64,000 bases of DNA from contig JAIWNI010000002.1 of the NCBI GenBank assembly GCA_025331435.1, positions 124,001-188,000 of the forward strand, written 5' to 3'. The DNA is from Choanephora cucurbitarum. Lineage: Eukaryota > Mucoromycota > Mucoromycetes > Mucorales > Choanephoraceae. Below, piece after piece: positions 9,672-20,945 of the stretch (positions are counted from its first letter, which is position 1; each line of letters opens with the position of its first letter). The position numbers and the translations under genes were made by a program. The notes under the pieces were generated by a model. That model ran no database searches, was not told where the DNA came from, and saw nothing but the letters and a program-made list of their open reading frames with translations.

Positions 9672-11593
9672 TTAGTTTTCAGAATAGCACGGAGGAGGCC
9701 CCCATTCAGGTAAAAGAGAAGGAGGGCATGAACTGTTGTTACTGTCACTGCTTTTTCTAACTTCACGATCAGGTGATACCCTCTTGTCTTTTTGAGGAGA
9801 GGTCTGCTTATTCCTTCTGTATTCGCACGGGCAAGGTATGCAAGAACCCCATTCTGATGAAGCCGTAATCGGCTCGCGTTGCTCCCAAAAGGTGCTGACT
9901 GACCAGTTATTCTCATGGTAAGACCGACTATCACCAGGCACATAACTAGGCGGGGGAGGGAGCACAGTCTGGCCTTCATCATCCACAGCAACCAAGCGAC
10001 AGTCTAGCATGCGGGCCGGTGTCTCTAGGTTCAAGTCAAAATCAACACCGTTGCATTCGATCGTCACTACCAAATGCATCCAATGGGTTATCTTGATGGA
10101 CGCATGGGTCATGCTTGGGTGCAACATGTTTGAACAATCTGGAACAGGCAAGACAAATCGACCACCAAAGTACTCTCCTAACTTGACAGGTTGGTTCAAT
10201 TCCTTTAGGTCGACCATGTTCGCATTAGAGAATGCATCTGAAGCCGCAGAGGGAAAAGCAGGCTTGTTGAGATGATCTTCAGGGGTTATCGTGCTTTGTT
10301 TTTGGTCTGTAGTTTTCCCCAAAAAGGACTTGCTACTGCCAGGGTGAGGCGGGTCAAAATAAAAGAGGCCTTTGCTGTTTTCTGTTCTTCGATAGACAAA
10401 TTGCTCGCTCTTTTTAGTCATACTACAAGGCTTACTTCCATACACTCTATCTTCTTCATTCATCTGATAGCCACAAGCCCATTTCAGGACCATCTTGAGA
10501 CTCTCAGAACAGTCTTTGGTCTCTGGCACCATAGTCTTTCGTGTATGGCCAGCTGGAACTTTCATCGAATAGGCACGGGATTCTGTGATCTTGACGACAA
10601 TCGACTTGACAACAGCATCAGCCATGGTAGGCTCAATCATCAGCTCAATACCAAGGCTTGTACCAAGAGCAACTGCGGTACGGTCAACGCTCATGTTGTA
10701 GCGCACCCCTTGAACATCAGAAAGATCATAGAGGGGATGATGAAAGTTAGTGGACGTCCTTCCTGCTAGAGAAAAAGCCAGTTGGTCGTGCTGTTGATCA
10801 AATGAGCTTGAATAGTGATCCAAGTGGCGACGATTCCAAGGAAGGAGCATTTGGTGTGTTGGGTTGGTTTGACTCTGTAGTTCTGTTTGATCCTCATGGT
10901 TACTGTCTCTCGGCACATCTTGCAGATGGGTCGTTGTGTTGTTTGTGAATGCGCTGTCAGAAAAAATCGATTCCATTGCGCGTACGATCCGGATAGGAGA
11001 GCAGGCAGTGTATTTCTTTTTGAGAGGCAAAGCCCATTCAACCCAAGCTGCAGGATGAATTGAGCGGGTTAGATCATCTTGGTTTGGAAAGGAGCGTTGA
11101 AGTGTTGCTCTCATTCGATAGAATATTTCCAACCGGTTAGAGATTTCTACACTAGCGGGCAATGATGTTGGGATAGGGAATTCAAATGGGAAGCGCTGTA
11201 CGCCACCTGGCATGATTCCTCTTGTATTGGGTGGTATCAAGGACAGTTCGATGACTTGAAGTTTTGTCTCGATAGAAGAGCCAACGGAAGAACCTTTCAT
11301 AATTTCTACATTATAAAAAAAAAGAGGTGCTAAGTAACCAAAACTCATAACTATGATAATGACATGATGTATGTAATTGCATTTCTTTTTCTTATACCCT
11401 TCCATGGACGAAATCTTTGAATGCCTTCAAACACTAAATCAATAGGACCTTGTATAGGCGTATCTTTTGAAAAGTGAACAATAACTTCACCCCTAACCAT
11501 GACAGAGCCTAGAGATTCTTCAATATACAACCGTTGCTGATCCAATATGACTTGGAGAACTTCTCGTTTATTAGCGTTTATTTTCAAAGACAT
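9672..11593 (-). CDS. Alpha-arrestin (ART-type ubiquitin ligase adaptor)
   Basis: Exons 11398-11593 and 9672-11305, with a 92-nt intron, give 609 aa. The start is the ATG at 11593 (MSLKINANK); the frame is open upstream but has no other ATG. The N-terminal arrestin fold shows the GxVxVxF-like strand (VMVRGEVIVHF), a DLVFEG strand, and further on GGVQRFPFEFPIPTSLPAS with the hydrophobic FEFPIP edge typical of the family. An arrestin C domain follows, interrupted by a low-complexity insert around residues 135-210. The C-terminus carries PPSY and PPCY (603-606), the PPxY motifs that recruit Rsp5/NEDD4 ligases. Such proteins direct ubiquitination and endocytosis of plasma-membrane transporters. 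A TATA box lies 69 bp upstream. Confidence 0.85.
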
Positions 11594-11661
11594 GCTATTT
11601 TTGAAGAGAAGAAAAGAAAACAAAGAAGAAGAAGAAGAAAGAGTCTAATTGAAGCAATGTT

Positions 11662-11669
11662 CTTTTATA
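11662..11669 (-). promoter_or_regulatory. TATA box of the alpha-arrestin gene
   Basis: Minus-strand TATAAAAG, 69 bp upstream of the ATG at 11593. Confidence 0.6.
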
Positions 11670-11679
11670 AACAAAATAA

Positions 11680-13429
11680 ATTACAGCCACTCTGTTAAAA
11701 CCGATTATTCATCTTTCCCCTCTGAAGCGAAACTTTAAAACAGTCAATATTCAATTCTCATCGTTTGGACATGGACTACCTTCTTCTACTTTCCTTTTCT
11801 TCAATTGCTAACCATGACATTTCATCAGCATATTGATCTCAATTGTTTTCGCATGGTTAACTCTGGCTTACCTTACTAGTTCACAGAAAATAAAGACTAA
11901 AAGGCAATTTCATTGTACGTAAATTGAGTTCTATAAGAATCAGTCTTTTGTTATACAGTAGACTCTGCTCAGAGGTGATGTTTGAAGCAAAAGACATCTA
12001 GATTTCTTTCTTTAAAAGAAGCGACATGCTATCACCGAAAATTCGGATACAAGTAGAATCGAAATGAGGTCATCAGCCATTGAAATATGCATTAAGGTGG
12101 TACTTGTGATCATTGCTTATAGATGAGATATGCGCCTGATTTTAACTTTGGTAAAATCTCTTCTTGTAATGAGAAAGACAAAAACCATTTCTTAAACAAA
12201 AGCAAGGCCAAACGGAGTCCTATCAACAGACAAAGGTCAAGCATAATAGTAAAGTTTAAAGAAGAAGAAAAGTTGGTGATGGTTGAAAGATATTAATTAA
12301 CCTTTTTTTCGATAAAAAAAAAACTGATCAATTTTGACTCATACAATTCTCCACCAATCGAAAGTTACACAGGTATGTGCTCAAATGGTAAAAAACGGCG
12401 AAGTCGTCTTCCTTGTTGGTCACCTGATGATCGACTGAAATAAAGGCAGGAAGATATCAAACGGCAATTTCAATTGCCTACCTTTTTTTTTCAGTAGTAG
12501 CAGTATATTGTGTGATTTGTAGAGAAAATGTTAATTTTGATTACACAAATGATGTCAGATCATGATTTAACATGATTATGGAGCAGCATTGACAGGCCTA
12601 TTAACAGTAAAAGGCAATCAGTTTGCTTGTGCTATGTAGCACTCTATAGCTTAAAATAAATATACTCAAAAGCAGTTGAAATTTGCAAAATTTAGCCCAA
12701 GATTGCGTTTGAATCTTGCAAATTTCAACTGCTTGTGAGTGTATTATTGATTGACTTACACTATAAAGCAAAACAGTATACTTATTCCCGATGAAAAAAA
12801 AATAAAGCAGTCTTTTATCTCTTTGAAAAGTTTCTAAAGTAGCTTTTGTCGCGATCAACAACATTCGTTGGTCTTTTGTATTGTGTCTCCTTGTCTATAA
12901 TCATATTGATTATGCTATTTTGCTTTTGTTCGTATTTGCAAGGTCATGTATTTATGAATCAATTTGGCTATTAGATGATATATCCTCTGACTCTTAACAA
13001 AATGAGACCTACAAATGTATTTCTAAACTCATTTGCAAAAAGAGACACATCGTCTTTTCTTTTTCTTAATGAATCAAGTCACCTAAGGTTATAATGCCAT
13101 CAATAAAGTTTTGAAGTTAGATCCTTATTGAATAAAGAATCCATGTATAGTTTTTATAACCACTACTAAAGTAAAAATAGGCTAAGAGACAGCATCATAT
13201 TAATTTATAACATAAACCTTAAGGACAAAGAATGATAGCGTCTATTAGGTCATGAGAAAAGAAGTGCACTCATTTGATAAAAGCCATGTAACCTAAAGTT
13301 ACGCCAATTCTTTAAGATATGAGTGGGCTGTCGTTTAGACACTACCCTTTTCAATCAACAAAGACAGTATCACTCCCTCAAATCAATTTATTTCGCAGCA
13401 TTATAAACAAGTACAGGTGCTGAAACGCT
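11680..13429. other. Gene-free intergenic stretch
   Basis: AT-rich, without a supported open frame. It contains a small foldback repeat (12671-12733). Nothing else recognised. Confidence 0.6.
12671..12733. repeat. Foldback repeat with 18-bp perfect arms
   Basis: Arms AGCAGTTGAAATTTGCAA (12671-12688) and its reverse complement (12716-12733) are separated by 27 bases. Pairing extends about 8 bases outwards with two mismatches. It may be a very short MITE or a hairpin; no clear target duplication was found. Confidence 0.75.
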
Positions 13430-13642
13430 TTACTTGAATTCAGCAGTAGACATGACTGCAGAAAAGACTGTCAAAAGAAGCATCGGGTTTAAGTGCTGTC
13501 TTGCTGCATCCCTCCACACATGTCTCGCAAGCAAGTTGATGCGAAGAGGGACTTCTTTCGAACTCTTCCTCTTCTGGACGACTTTCTTCATGCTGGCCTT
13601 AATGACGGTTTTCAAGTATTTCAAACGGTTTTGATTGTTCAT
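13430..13642 (-). CDS. Small basic protein, short paralogue of the protein at 15227-15940
   Basis: 70 aa from an ATG at 13642. The first 48 residues are Lys/Arg-rich and nearly the same as the N-terminus of the Ala-rich protein 2.3 kb away (shared VVQKRKSSKEVPLRINLLAR and HVWRDAAR). Across them, 93 bases of DNA are identical. After DAAR this copy diverges into a short hydrophobic tail and stops, so it lacks the Ala-rich domain. It may be a truncated duplicate or a separate small gene. Family not recognised. The conserved segment could be DNA- or RNA-binding by charge, which is inference. Confidence 0.5.
   Translation of the reverse strand: MNNQNRLKYLKTVIKASMKKVVQKRKSSKEVPLRINLLARHVWRDAARQHLNPMLLLTVFSAVMSTAEFK
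13499..13591. repeat. 93-bp direct repeat, copy 1
   Basis: Identical, in the same orientation, to 15797-15889. It encodes the conserved basic segment of the two paralogues. Similarity continues with mismatches to about 13630. Confidence 0.9.
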
Positions 13643-14944
13643 AGCAAAGTAAGCAATACAGAAAGAAAGGAAAGGTGGACCAGTCCGTCTAGCTCCCCTT
13701 TCCCTTGTATTTCACTAGATTGAGATCTAGAGCTTGATTTTCAGTAGAAAGAAGAGAGTACTAGTATGACAATAAAAAGTTAGCAAGTCGCCTTCAGTTA
13801 GTCAACGGTAACAATTTGTTTTACCTTTGCTTGTCTCTCTCTCTCTTTTGTGCAAATCCCTTTTCTCCTGTTTGGCACTAAAGTCAGAAGAAACCAGAAT
13901 AGAATAATCTGTGTTAAACAGATGGATAGACATCAATAACTACTCAATATGTTCGCCTCTATTGTTTTTGTTACCTGCAACAAGTTCAGATATGATTAAA
14001 AGAAGAAAAGAAAGAGAAGAAAAAAGAAATAGTTGTTTGTCGTTGAAATGCATCAATGATAAAAATTACTAGACTTCTGATTGGTCAAGAAATTGGGTGC
14101 TGTGTCTGGCTGAAATGCCATCATCCATCACCCTTCAGGGCTTAGAATCAAGTATATGTATTCTAAGTGAGAAGGGTATTGAACAGACCACAAACACTCT
14201 TAGACGCTTTAACCTGTATTCCGGTCCAACAGATCTACACTTCCAACAGAAGGCGAAATACTGATAGTCTTTAGACTACCACTACTGGAATAAGTCATTT
14301 GCAACACAAACTAATATAAACCACAGATATGTACTCTGACTTTCTTACTGATGCGTGTTATTATAGAACAAACAAAGAACTTGAGACGTGAAAGCTTGTT
14401 GCTATACTTTGACATCAGCCGAATCTACGACATTGACTTGATTCTTGAGATCAGCCCAAGGCTATGAATCGTCTTACAGAATCTTCCAACTTTTAATGCA
14501 GTCAAGTTCAGCATATATATTCCTAAATGTTCTGTCAGCCATAGTAAATATCGTAAAGAAAACTGAACCGACAGCCTTAAGTGTAAACATGGTTTTGCAA
14601 GATGTCATTCACAATGAAGCTCTTGCTTCCAGTTGTCATCTCTTTCGTTCAAAAAACGCATTTCTCATTTCATGTCTTGCTACACATTTTGACTCTACAA
14701 TAGGTACTGAGAAAGAGACTTGTATATTACTTTCCTGCTTGATAACAAAGCACAGACACAAGTGTTCTGATAGATGCTATTTATACTCTTTGTAGTGAAA
14801 GAAGAGAATCTCCAAAGGAATCAGCAAACTAAGACAAGATTACAAAATATAACAAGCATATTTTAATAGATAATAAAAGAAGAATGAATAAAACTACAAT
14901 AAAATACAAGTAAAAATGCAAATAAATATATATAATAAGGTATA
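13643..14944. other. Intergenic stretch
   Basis: No supported gene. An open stretch of about 115 codons (14445-14795, plus) lacks a usable ATG and resembles nothing known. Confidence 0.5.
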
Positions 14945-14949
14945 AATGA

Positions 14950-15225
14950 AAAGAAACAGACAGATAACAGACTACAGACAGACTACAGACAGAGACACAC
15001 AGACGACGAGAGACAGCACACAGACAAACAACGACAGACAGCACACAGACGCACAGACGCACAGACGCACAGAAGACAGGCAACGACAGGCAACGACAGG
15101 CAACGACAGACAGATGACAGACAGATGACAGAAAACAGACGACAGACGACAGACAACATACGACAGACAGAGACACATAGACGACGAGGAACAGCACACA
15201 GACAAACAAACAGAGACAGGGAGAG
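14950..15225. repeat. CAGACAGA-type minisatellite
   Basis: Mixed tandem units such as ACAGACGC (three in a row near 15040-15070), CAACGACAGG (three near 15080-15105) and repeated GACGACAGACAGA motifs cover about 275 bp. The array ends at the stop codon of the Ala-rich gene and probably forms its 3' UTR. It is nearly free of C on one strand phase and gives spurious long frames on both strands. Confidence 0.8.
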
Positions 15226-15226
15226 A

Positions 15227-15940
15227 CTACATTCTTCTTCTTTTTCTTCTTTGAGGCATTTCACCCTCTTCTTCATCTCTTTCCCTTTTGCCTATACGAG
15301 GAGCAGGAGAAGGCAAGGTACGAGCAAAGGCGACAGCAGCGGTAGTGGCATTGGCAGCAGCAGCAGCAGCACGAGCAGCATCATCAACGGCGTTAGCTGC
15401 TTGAGCAGGAGAAGTGGCAAAAAAGGCTGCACGTACAGCAGCAGCAGCAGTGGCGGCAGCGGTGGCAGCGGTGGTTGCAGCAGAAGCAACAACATTGGCA
15501 ATACCAACAGAAGCAGTGGTGGTTGCAGCAGAAGCTACGGCAGTGGCAACAGTAGAGGCAGCGGCAGCAGAAGCAGAAGCGGCAGTAGAGGCGGCAACAG
15601 CGATAGCGACAGCAGAAGCATAAGGTGCTGGAACGCCTTTATTAGCAGCAAAAGAGGCTGTGGTAGCAATGGACGAGGCGACAGAAGAAGCAGCAGCGGC
15701 AGCTTTGGCAGCAGGAATAGAGGCAGCAGGGGCGGGAACAAGAGGTGATCCAGAAGAAGAAGAGGCAGCAAGAGAATCCAGAATTTCATCTTTCTCTCTT
15801 GCTGCATCCCTCCACACATGTCTCGCAAGCAAGTTGATGCGAAGAGGGACTTCTTTCGAACTCTTCCTCTTCTGGACGACTTTCTTCATACTGATCTTGA
15901 TGATAGCTTTCAAGTGCTGTAAGCGGTTTTGACTGTACAT
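15227..15940 (-). CDS. Ala-rich protein with conserved basic N-terminus and C-terminal NLS
   Basis: 237 aa from the ATG at 15940; the frame is open further upstream but has no ATG. Residues about 1-48 are the basic domain shared with the 70-aa protein at 13430-13642. Residues about 60-205 are a long Ala/Thr/Ser/Val low-complexity domain encoded by GCN-rich repeats. The C-terminus, after an acidic RERDEEEGE patch, is PQRRKRRRM, a strong candidate nuclear localisation signal. The family is not recognised. A nuclear or chromatin role is inferred from charge only. A 275-bp minisatellite follows the stop. The 93 bases identical to the paralogue contrast with complete divergence outside the basic domain. 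Confidence 0.6.
   Translation of the reverse strand: MYSQNRLQHLKAIIKISMKKVVQKRKSSKEVPLRINLLARHVWRDAAREKDEILDSLAASSSSGSPLVPAPAASIPAAKAAAAASSVASSIATTASFAANKGVPAPYASAVAIAVAASTAASASAAAASTVATAVASAATTTASVGIANVVASAATTAATAAATAAAAVRAAFFATSPAQAANAVDDAARAAAAAANATTAAVAFARTLPSPAPRIGKRERDEEEGEMPQRRKRRRM
15797..15889. repeat. 93-bp direct repeat, copy 2
   Basis: Identical to 13499-13591, 2298 bp away. Similarity continues with scattered mismatches to about 15928, just inside the start codon. Confidence 0.9.
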
Positions 15941-17003
15941 TGTAACGCAGTAATGTAGAGAGGGAGAAAGAAAAAAGGAAGAAAGCGAACAGAATACTTG
16001 CAATCAATATACTATTTTTTTTTCTCTCTCTATCTCTTTTTCTTTCAAAGTCTTTTCCTTTTTTGGCCCTTTGCCCTTTCTTTATCTTTGCGATTAATGC
16101 AAATAATTGGTTTGTGAAATGACGTGTTTCCATAACACTTTGTTGTAGTGCACCTAGTAATTGATAAACCTCTCTCTCTTTCTTTTTTTGTCGATCTCTC
16201 TTTTTTTTTTCTCTCTCTCATGCAGAAACTGACAGTTTTAAAAGTCAGATCTGAAACATACAAATATTCACTTTTTCTCTCATTTTTGGGATTTGCTATC
16301 TCCCTCTGCTTTACCCAAATGCTATAAGCTTTTCGTGCTTCATAAAATACAGAGACTATGTTATGAATTAGGAAAAGAAGCAAGAATCTCATTGAGTCTT
16401 CTTTCCTTATTGTTTAGAAAAGAAAAATAAAGTTTGTCTGTGCTTAAAAGAAGGGGCTTGTTTATGTTACACAAGCCTTTTACTGGTTCAAAAGAAATAC
16501 TTTTTTTTTCTGATAAGTAAAGTGAGAGAATAGTAAAACAGACAAAATCATAAAGAAATACTGCTTCAGTTGGAATGAAAGATAAGTAGGAAGGAATATA
16601 GGTTGATTTTTTGTAAAAGAAAAAAAAAAGACTACATTCAAGTTGGTTTGGCGACTTCTTAAAAAGGAAATATGGAAAAGTGAAAAAAAAAATAGGGGTG
16701 AGATTTATGAAAGTATGGGTAAACTGGTCTTTGCACACAAGAAATACTGTTGGATAAAACGGTCTATTAGATAGAGAACAAACAACATAAAAGGAAAGCT
16801 AAATTGACCCTATGATATTTTATAGCATTTTATTGTATGTTTCTATAATAGTTGACAGAACAAAAATTTCCTTGATTTGTCAGTCATTTAGAAGAATTTT
16901 TTTCTGTGTACCTGTCAAATAAGAAAGGGCAAAATAACTTTATTTGACAAATAAGTCAAATTGCACAATTTATTAATAATCTATCTAACATAACTTGTCT
17001 ATT
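15941..17003. other. Intergenic stretch
   Basis: T/CT-rich sequence with no supported gene. It should contain the promoter of the Ala-rich gene and the 3' end of MUS81. Confidence 0.5.
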
Positions 17004-20000
17004 CTAATAATCTTCATCATCTTGTGGATTTGTGTCTGAAGAAGTGTATTCTAATGCACCCCAGATAGAATAAAGACGTTCACTAATCTGTATTCCCCAT
17101 CGTCTTCGAAGGATATGGTTTTTAGTCGCATTCTTAGCAAGCACCTTAGCCTTCTCTGGAGACAGTCCACGAAAGGCCTCAAGAAGGGAGCGAGGTGTTG
17201 GGTATATTTTCATCAATGACAATGCTCTTTCAGCATTCACACCACGTATCGTCATCAACATACGAAGATAAACTTCATGAAGACTAGCAGAACCATTCTT
17301 GGCATTCAATTGATTGTACAGAGTATAAGTGATCACATATGCTATTTCTCCTTGACACCTTGGACAGGCTCCCTTCAGCCCTAGATAGTTTTGTCGTGTG
17401 ATCAGATGGCTTGGTATAACGTAAAGACGCGTGTTTCGGTAGATACGTTCAATCAGACGTGTGACAGAGACGAGGTAATCAATGGTGTCGTCAATTGAAC
17501 TGGTTCGCTTCAAAAAGATACCATCAATAATCTGAGTAGAAGACATGGCTGTCTGAATTGCCTGTGCTCCAAAACGCTCTGCCTCATCTCGATTGTATTC
17601 TTCTACCACATAAATCAGTTTCTCGGCACCTGAGCGCTTCAGTCTTAACTTTTGCTCAGTGAATCGACCATCTTTTATACTGCTGACAAGATCATCCAAT
17701 CGTTTACGTTCTACTATATAGTCTAAAAAGAGCTCTTGAGGTGGGTTGCTTTTAGAGCGTGCTATCCAGATAGCATCACCCAGATCCAATGATCGTGTAA
17801 TACAACTAACTCCCTTTGCTGTCAATGTCTGCTCAAAGTAATCGCGTTTGCCCTTCATCTGAATCTCTCGACTGTCAATGACCAACACAATCTCATATTG
17901 ATCTGGTAAAAGTACATCAATGGGTTCTCTAGCTAACATGGCTACATAATCAGGCTGTGGTTCTGATGATTGTTGAGAAGGGGAAGGAAAAAACGCCTGA
18001 GATTCAATGTCTGTTGATTGTTGTGAAGAATTAGATAACGCTGAATTTGGTAAGGATGGACTAAGGTTGGCTAAAGGCGTCTGAGATAGATCAGGTAATG
18101 CAGAGGGAGTTTGAGATGATACAGAAAATGGTTGAGATAGTGATAATGACGGTGATGATGGTGAGGCTAGAGGTTGATTGTAGTTGTCTGATTTAGGCCA
18201 AAATGTATCTTCATCCTCTCGGTGTAACGACAAGATAGGTGTGGCTGGTAGTCCAGGACAGACAGCATCTATGTCTTTTTCAGATAAAAAGCCAGTGACA
18301 TAATCGCCATCTATACGCTGTTTGTGTATCGATTGAGCCTTTGGATGACTAGCTTGTTTCTTGGAGAATTGAACAAGATAGGCCATATAGCCTTCATCCA
18401 GATCAACTAAGGCTTGAGAGGCATGTCGCACAGGCTGGCGATCTGAGTCCAGATAGGTATATTGAAATGTTTCGTTGATGACTTTCTTTGTGCGTGATTG
18501 AGATAACGGGAAATAGTCTTCTCGATCAAACATTAGGGGCTCAGGCTGTATTGAAGATGGCTCAGGCTGCAGTTGAGGAGAAAGCTCAGGCGAAGACAAG
18601 AGATCGACAACTTCTGCCTGCTTTTGAGTGGATTTGAGACCAGGTAAAGAGCTTTGAGTAGAAGTCAGATCAATATCGAACTCATCCACATTAAAATGTC
18701 TTTTGGATTTAGATGACGTACTAATACTAGAGAAATCATTGTCATCAGTGGCTGCCATGACTTGCTTAGCAAAAGATGAATTGCTTCTAGCAGTGATACT
18801 TGTTGTTGTTGTTTGATTCAGTGTTTTTGAAGAGATTGCAGATGGAGGTGTTCGTTTAGGCGTTGTATTGGTAGCTGTATTGGTAGCTGTGTTGGTGGCC
18901 GTCTTTCCATTTAAAGAGATGGTCGAATGTTTACTTGGATTAAGTACATAGAGACTCATGTCAGGCTGATCCATTTCGTTTTCATCCATACGCTCCAATA
19001 GTCTATCCAGATAATCTACAGTGGCTGATCGGTTTGCTTTTGCTTTACCCTTTCTTTTGGTCGTAGATGTATTTCCCATAGCTAATGCAGCCATAATATC
19101 ATCTGTTGAATTTGTTGTATTGGTTACTGATGACAATGGCGGTGGTGGTGTAGGTGATGAAGGTGTTGTCAGATCAAAAGTAGTATCCAAACCAAGTAAT
19201 GCCATATCATCCATTTCTTTTCTTTTGCGTGCATTTGATCTAGCTGTTGAAGGGTTTTGAATAGATGTGTATTGTGAAGGATTAGTGACATATAGACTCA
19301 AATCCACCTCAGGTTCATCATTCTCTTCTTCCTCACTCAGATTGTTGTTTAGAGAAGGAGCTGAAGACTGACTGACACGACCCTGCTTATCGATATTGGT
19401 TGATTTTAATCTTTCTGCTAAACTAATACCAGTCTCTGTCAATTGAAATCGAGCAGGTTTCCCATTTTTCCAAACATAGCCCTTTTCACACAATGTCTTG
19501 ATACTACTAAAGGCAGTATAAGACTTGCCAGGATCAGCCAATGTCAATGAGGCATCACAATGAGCTTGTGCAATTCGACAGATCTGCTCTTTTGTCACAC
19601 TAGGTTGTCCTACTTGGTGAAAATCTAACAAGGCTAACATGATCGCATAACCACCCGTACGATAAGCTGGAACATAAGGTTTGGGTGCTCTCTTGGCTCG
19701 AGGTCTACTGCTTCCTTCAAGAGCATCTTGTGTGTCGTTAGGTGATGTCTTTCTCTTTTTGGCTAAGGAAAAGAAAAGCAATGGTTAAACACATGTCTGT
19801 TAAAGAGCTCAAGATTTTCTTTTTGTTTCTTTTTACACATGGGATATTCAGGCATAGGTAAGTTGTTATCTTGACAATACTTCTTCATGTTGCTAGTCAA
19901 TCGTTTTACCATGCCTTCACCTATACCATCGAGTTTGATGGCTTCTGAAGGGTGGCTGAAAGGGACTGGGCATTTGCATAATGAATCGTATGCCTAACAT

Positions 20001-20146
20001 TCTTTTTCTTTAGTCAAAGGGATTAGGACAATTCACTGCATTACCTTTTTATAAGTAAAATAAGCTTTGCTTTGAATTGCTTGAGCCTGATCCATCCATT
20101 CCTTTACCCAGTCACGTAAAAGAGGATTTCCACACTCATTTGGCAT
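17004..20146 (-). CDS. MUS81: MUS81 crossover-junction endonuclease subunit
   Basis: Exons 20045-20146, 19837-19993 and 17004-19762 give 1005 aa. The N-terminal HhH-type segment (NPLLRDWVKEW... EAIKLDGIGEGMVKRL) spans exons 1-2. A winged-helix domain follows (YVPAYRTGGYAIMLALL, about 110-215). The XPF-type nuclease begins at EIVLVIDSREIQ (about 735) with the metal-binding VERKRLDDL motif (about 772). A C-terminal HhH pair follows (GVNAERALSLMKIYPTPRSL). With an Eme1/Mms4 partner, MUS81 cuts branched DNA at stalled forks and recombination intermediates. The protein is much longer than usual because of about 500 Ser/Thr-rich residues between winged helix and nuclease. These carry two copies of a SLYVxNPSxxxTI-like motif (about 240 and 360) and NTAT repeats. 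Confidence 0.94.
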
Positions 20147-20303
20147 AGTATAATACACAACACAGTTTTAAGCCAAAGAAAAAAAAATTACAAAGCAACG
20201 AAGAAAAAAAAAAGTCAATTGCCATTTTTAGAAGAACATCGCGTTGACATGAAAGAAAGAGAGGGTACACAAACGCGTTGTTTATTATAGAAAAATACTT
20301 TTT

Positions 20304-20945
20304 TTAACAGAAACGTAAAGAGAAAAAGGAACGCCTCTTGACAGCTGAACCAGGTATAGGTGATGATGTATGTTCTCTGTTGTTGATTGCAGGTAGTGAA
20401 TGCGAGTTACTTTTTCGGTTAGTTTTTTGCTCCTTTAGAAGCTTGTTAGGTACATCTGCTTGCATTATAGCCCTTGAGCAAGGTGATGTAGTGTTGCTCC
20501 CATGACTACTTTCGGTTACACGCACTTCAGATGAAGTTGTATCTGAGGAGAGTCTAATGGGTGCCATGATAGGTGAATATTGCAGAGGTCTAGGTGGGTA
20601 TGGTTTGGAGACAGGGCCAATTGTTGCTTCTGATACAGCAGAATGTCTTCTGTCACTACTATCACTACTATCACTTCTCTCAGTGGATAAGGAGTCTTCC
20701 AATGTTATGTTATCTTCTTGTTCTCTAGTTGTAGGTAAAAAAGAGGCAGAGGAGATGCGAGACGATGTACTGTCTGGCAGTTCCTTGACGACTTCTTCAT
20801 GCTCTTCTTCTATTTTTACTATCAATGCTGGTCGAGCAAAACTGTTTCTTTTTTTATCAAACTCTTGAATAAGATCATCCGAGAAGGAATCAAGTGATAA
20901 ATCCATTACAGGTGGCGACCACAGATTAAAATTGCTATGGTTCAT
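20304..20945 (-). CDS. Ser-rich disordered protein, unknown
   Basis: Single exon, 213 aa from the ATG at 20945 (MNHSNFNLWSPPVMD). Strongly Ser/Thr-rich with acidic clusters (IEEEHEEVV about 44-52) and SDSSDSSD-type patches, candidates for CK2 phosphorylation. YPPRPLQYSPIMAPI around residues 115-130 is the most hydrophobic part. The C-terminus is basic and aromatic (KRRSFFSLRFC). No domain was recognised. The clear ATG, length and divergent position upstream of nothing else make it a probable gene. Confidence 0.6.
   Translation of the reverse strand: MNHSNFNLWSPPVMDLSLDSFSDDLIQEFDKKRNSFARPALIVKIEEEHEEVVKELPDSTSSRISSASFLPTTREQEDNITLEDSLSTERSDSSDSSDRRHSAVSEATIGPVSKPYPPRPLQYSPIMAPIRLSSDTTSSEVRVTESSHGSNTTSPCSRAIMQADVPNKLLKEQKTNRKSNSHSLPAINNREHTSSPIPGSAVKRRSFFSLRFC

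Noticed and set aside
14445..14795. 116-codon open frame, plus strand
   Set aside because: Begins with TTG, no upstream ATG or splice context, no recognisable content.
14829..15276. Cys/Val/Leu-rich and Arg/Thr/Gln-rich frames on both strands
   Set aside because: Pure translation of the minisatellite in different frames.
15125..15748. 207-codon Ser/Gly-rich plus-strand frame
   Set aside because: Antisense of the GCN repeats of the Ala-rich gene.
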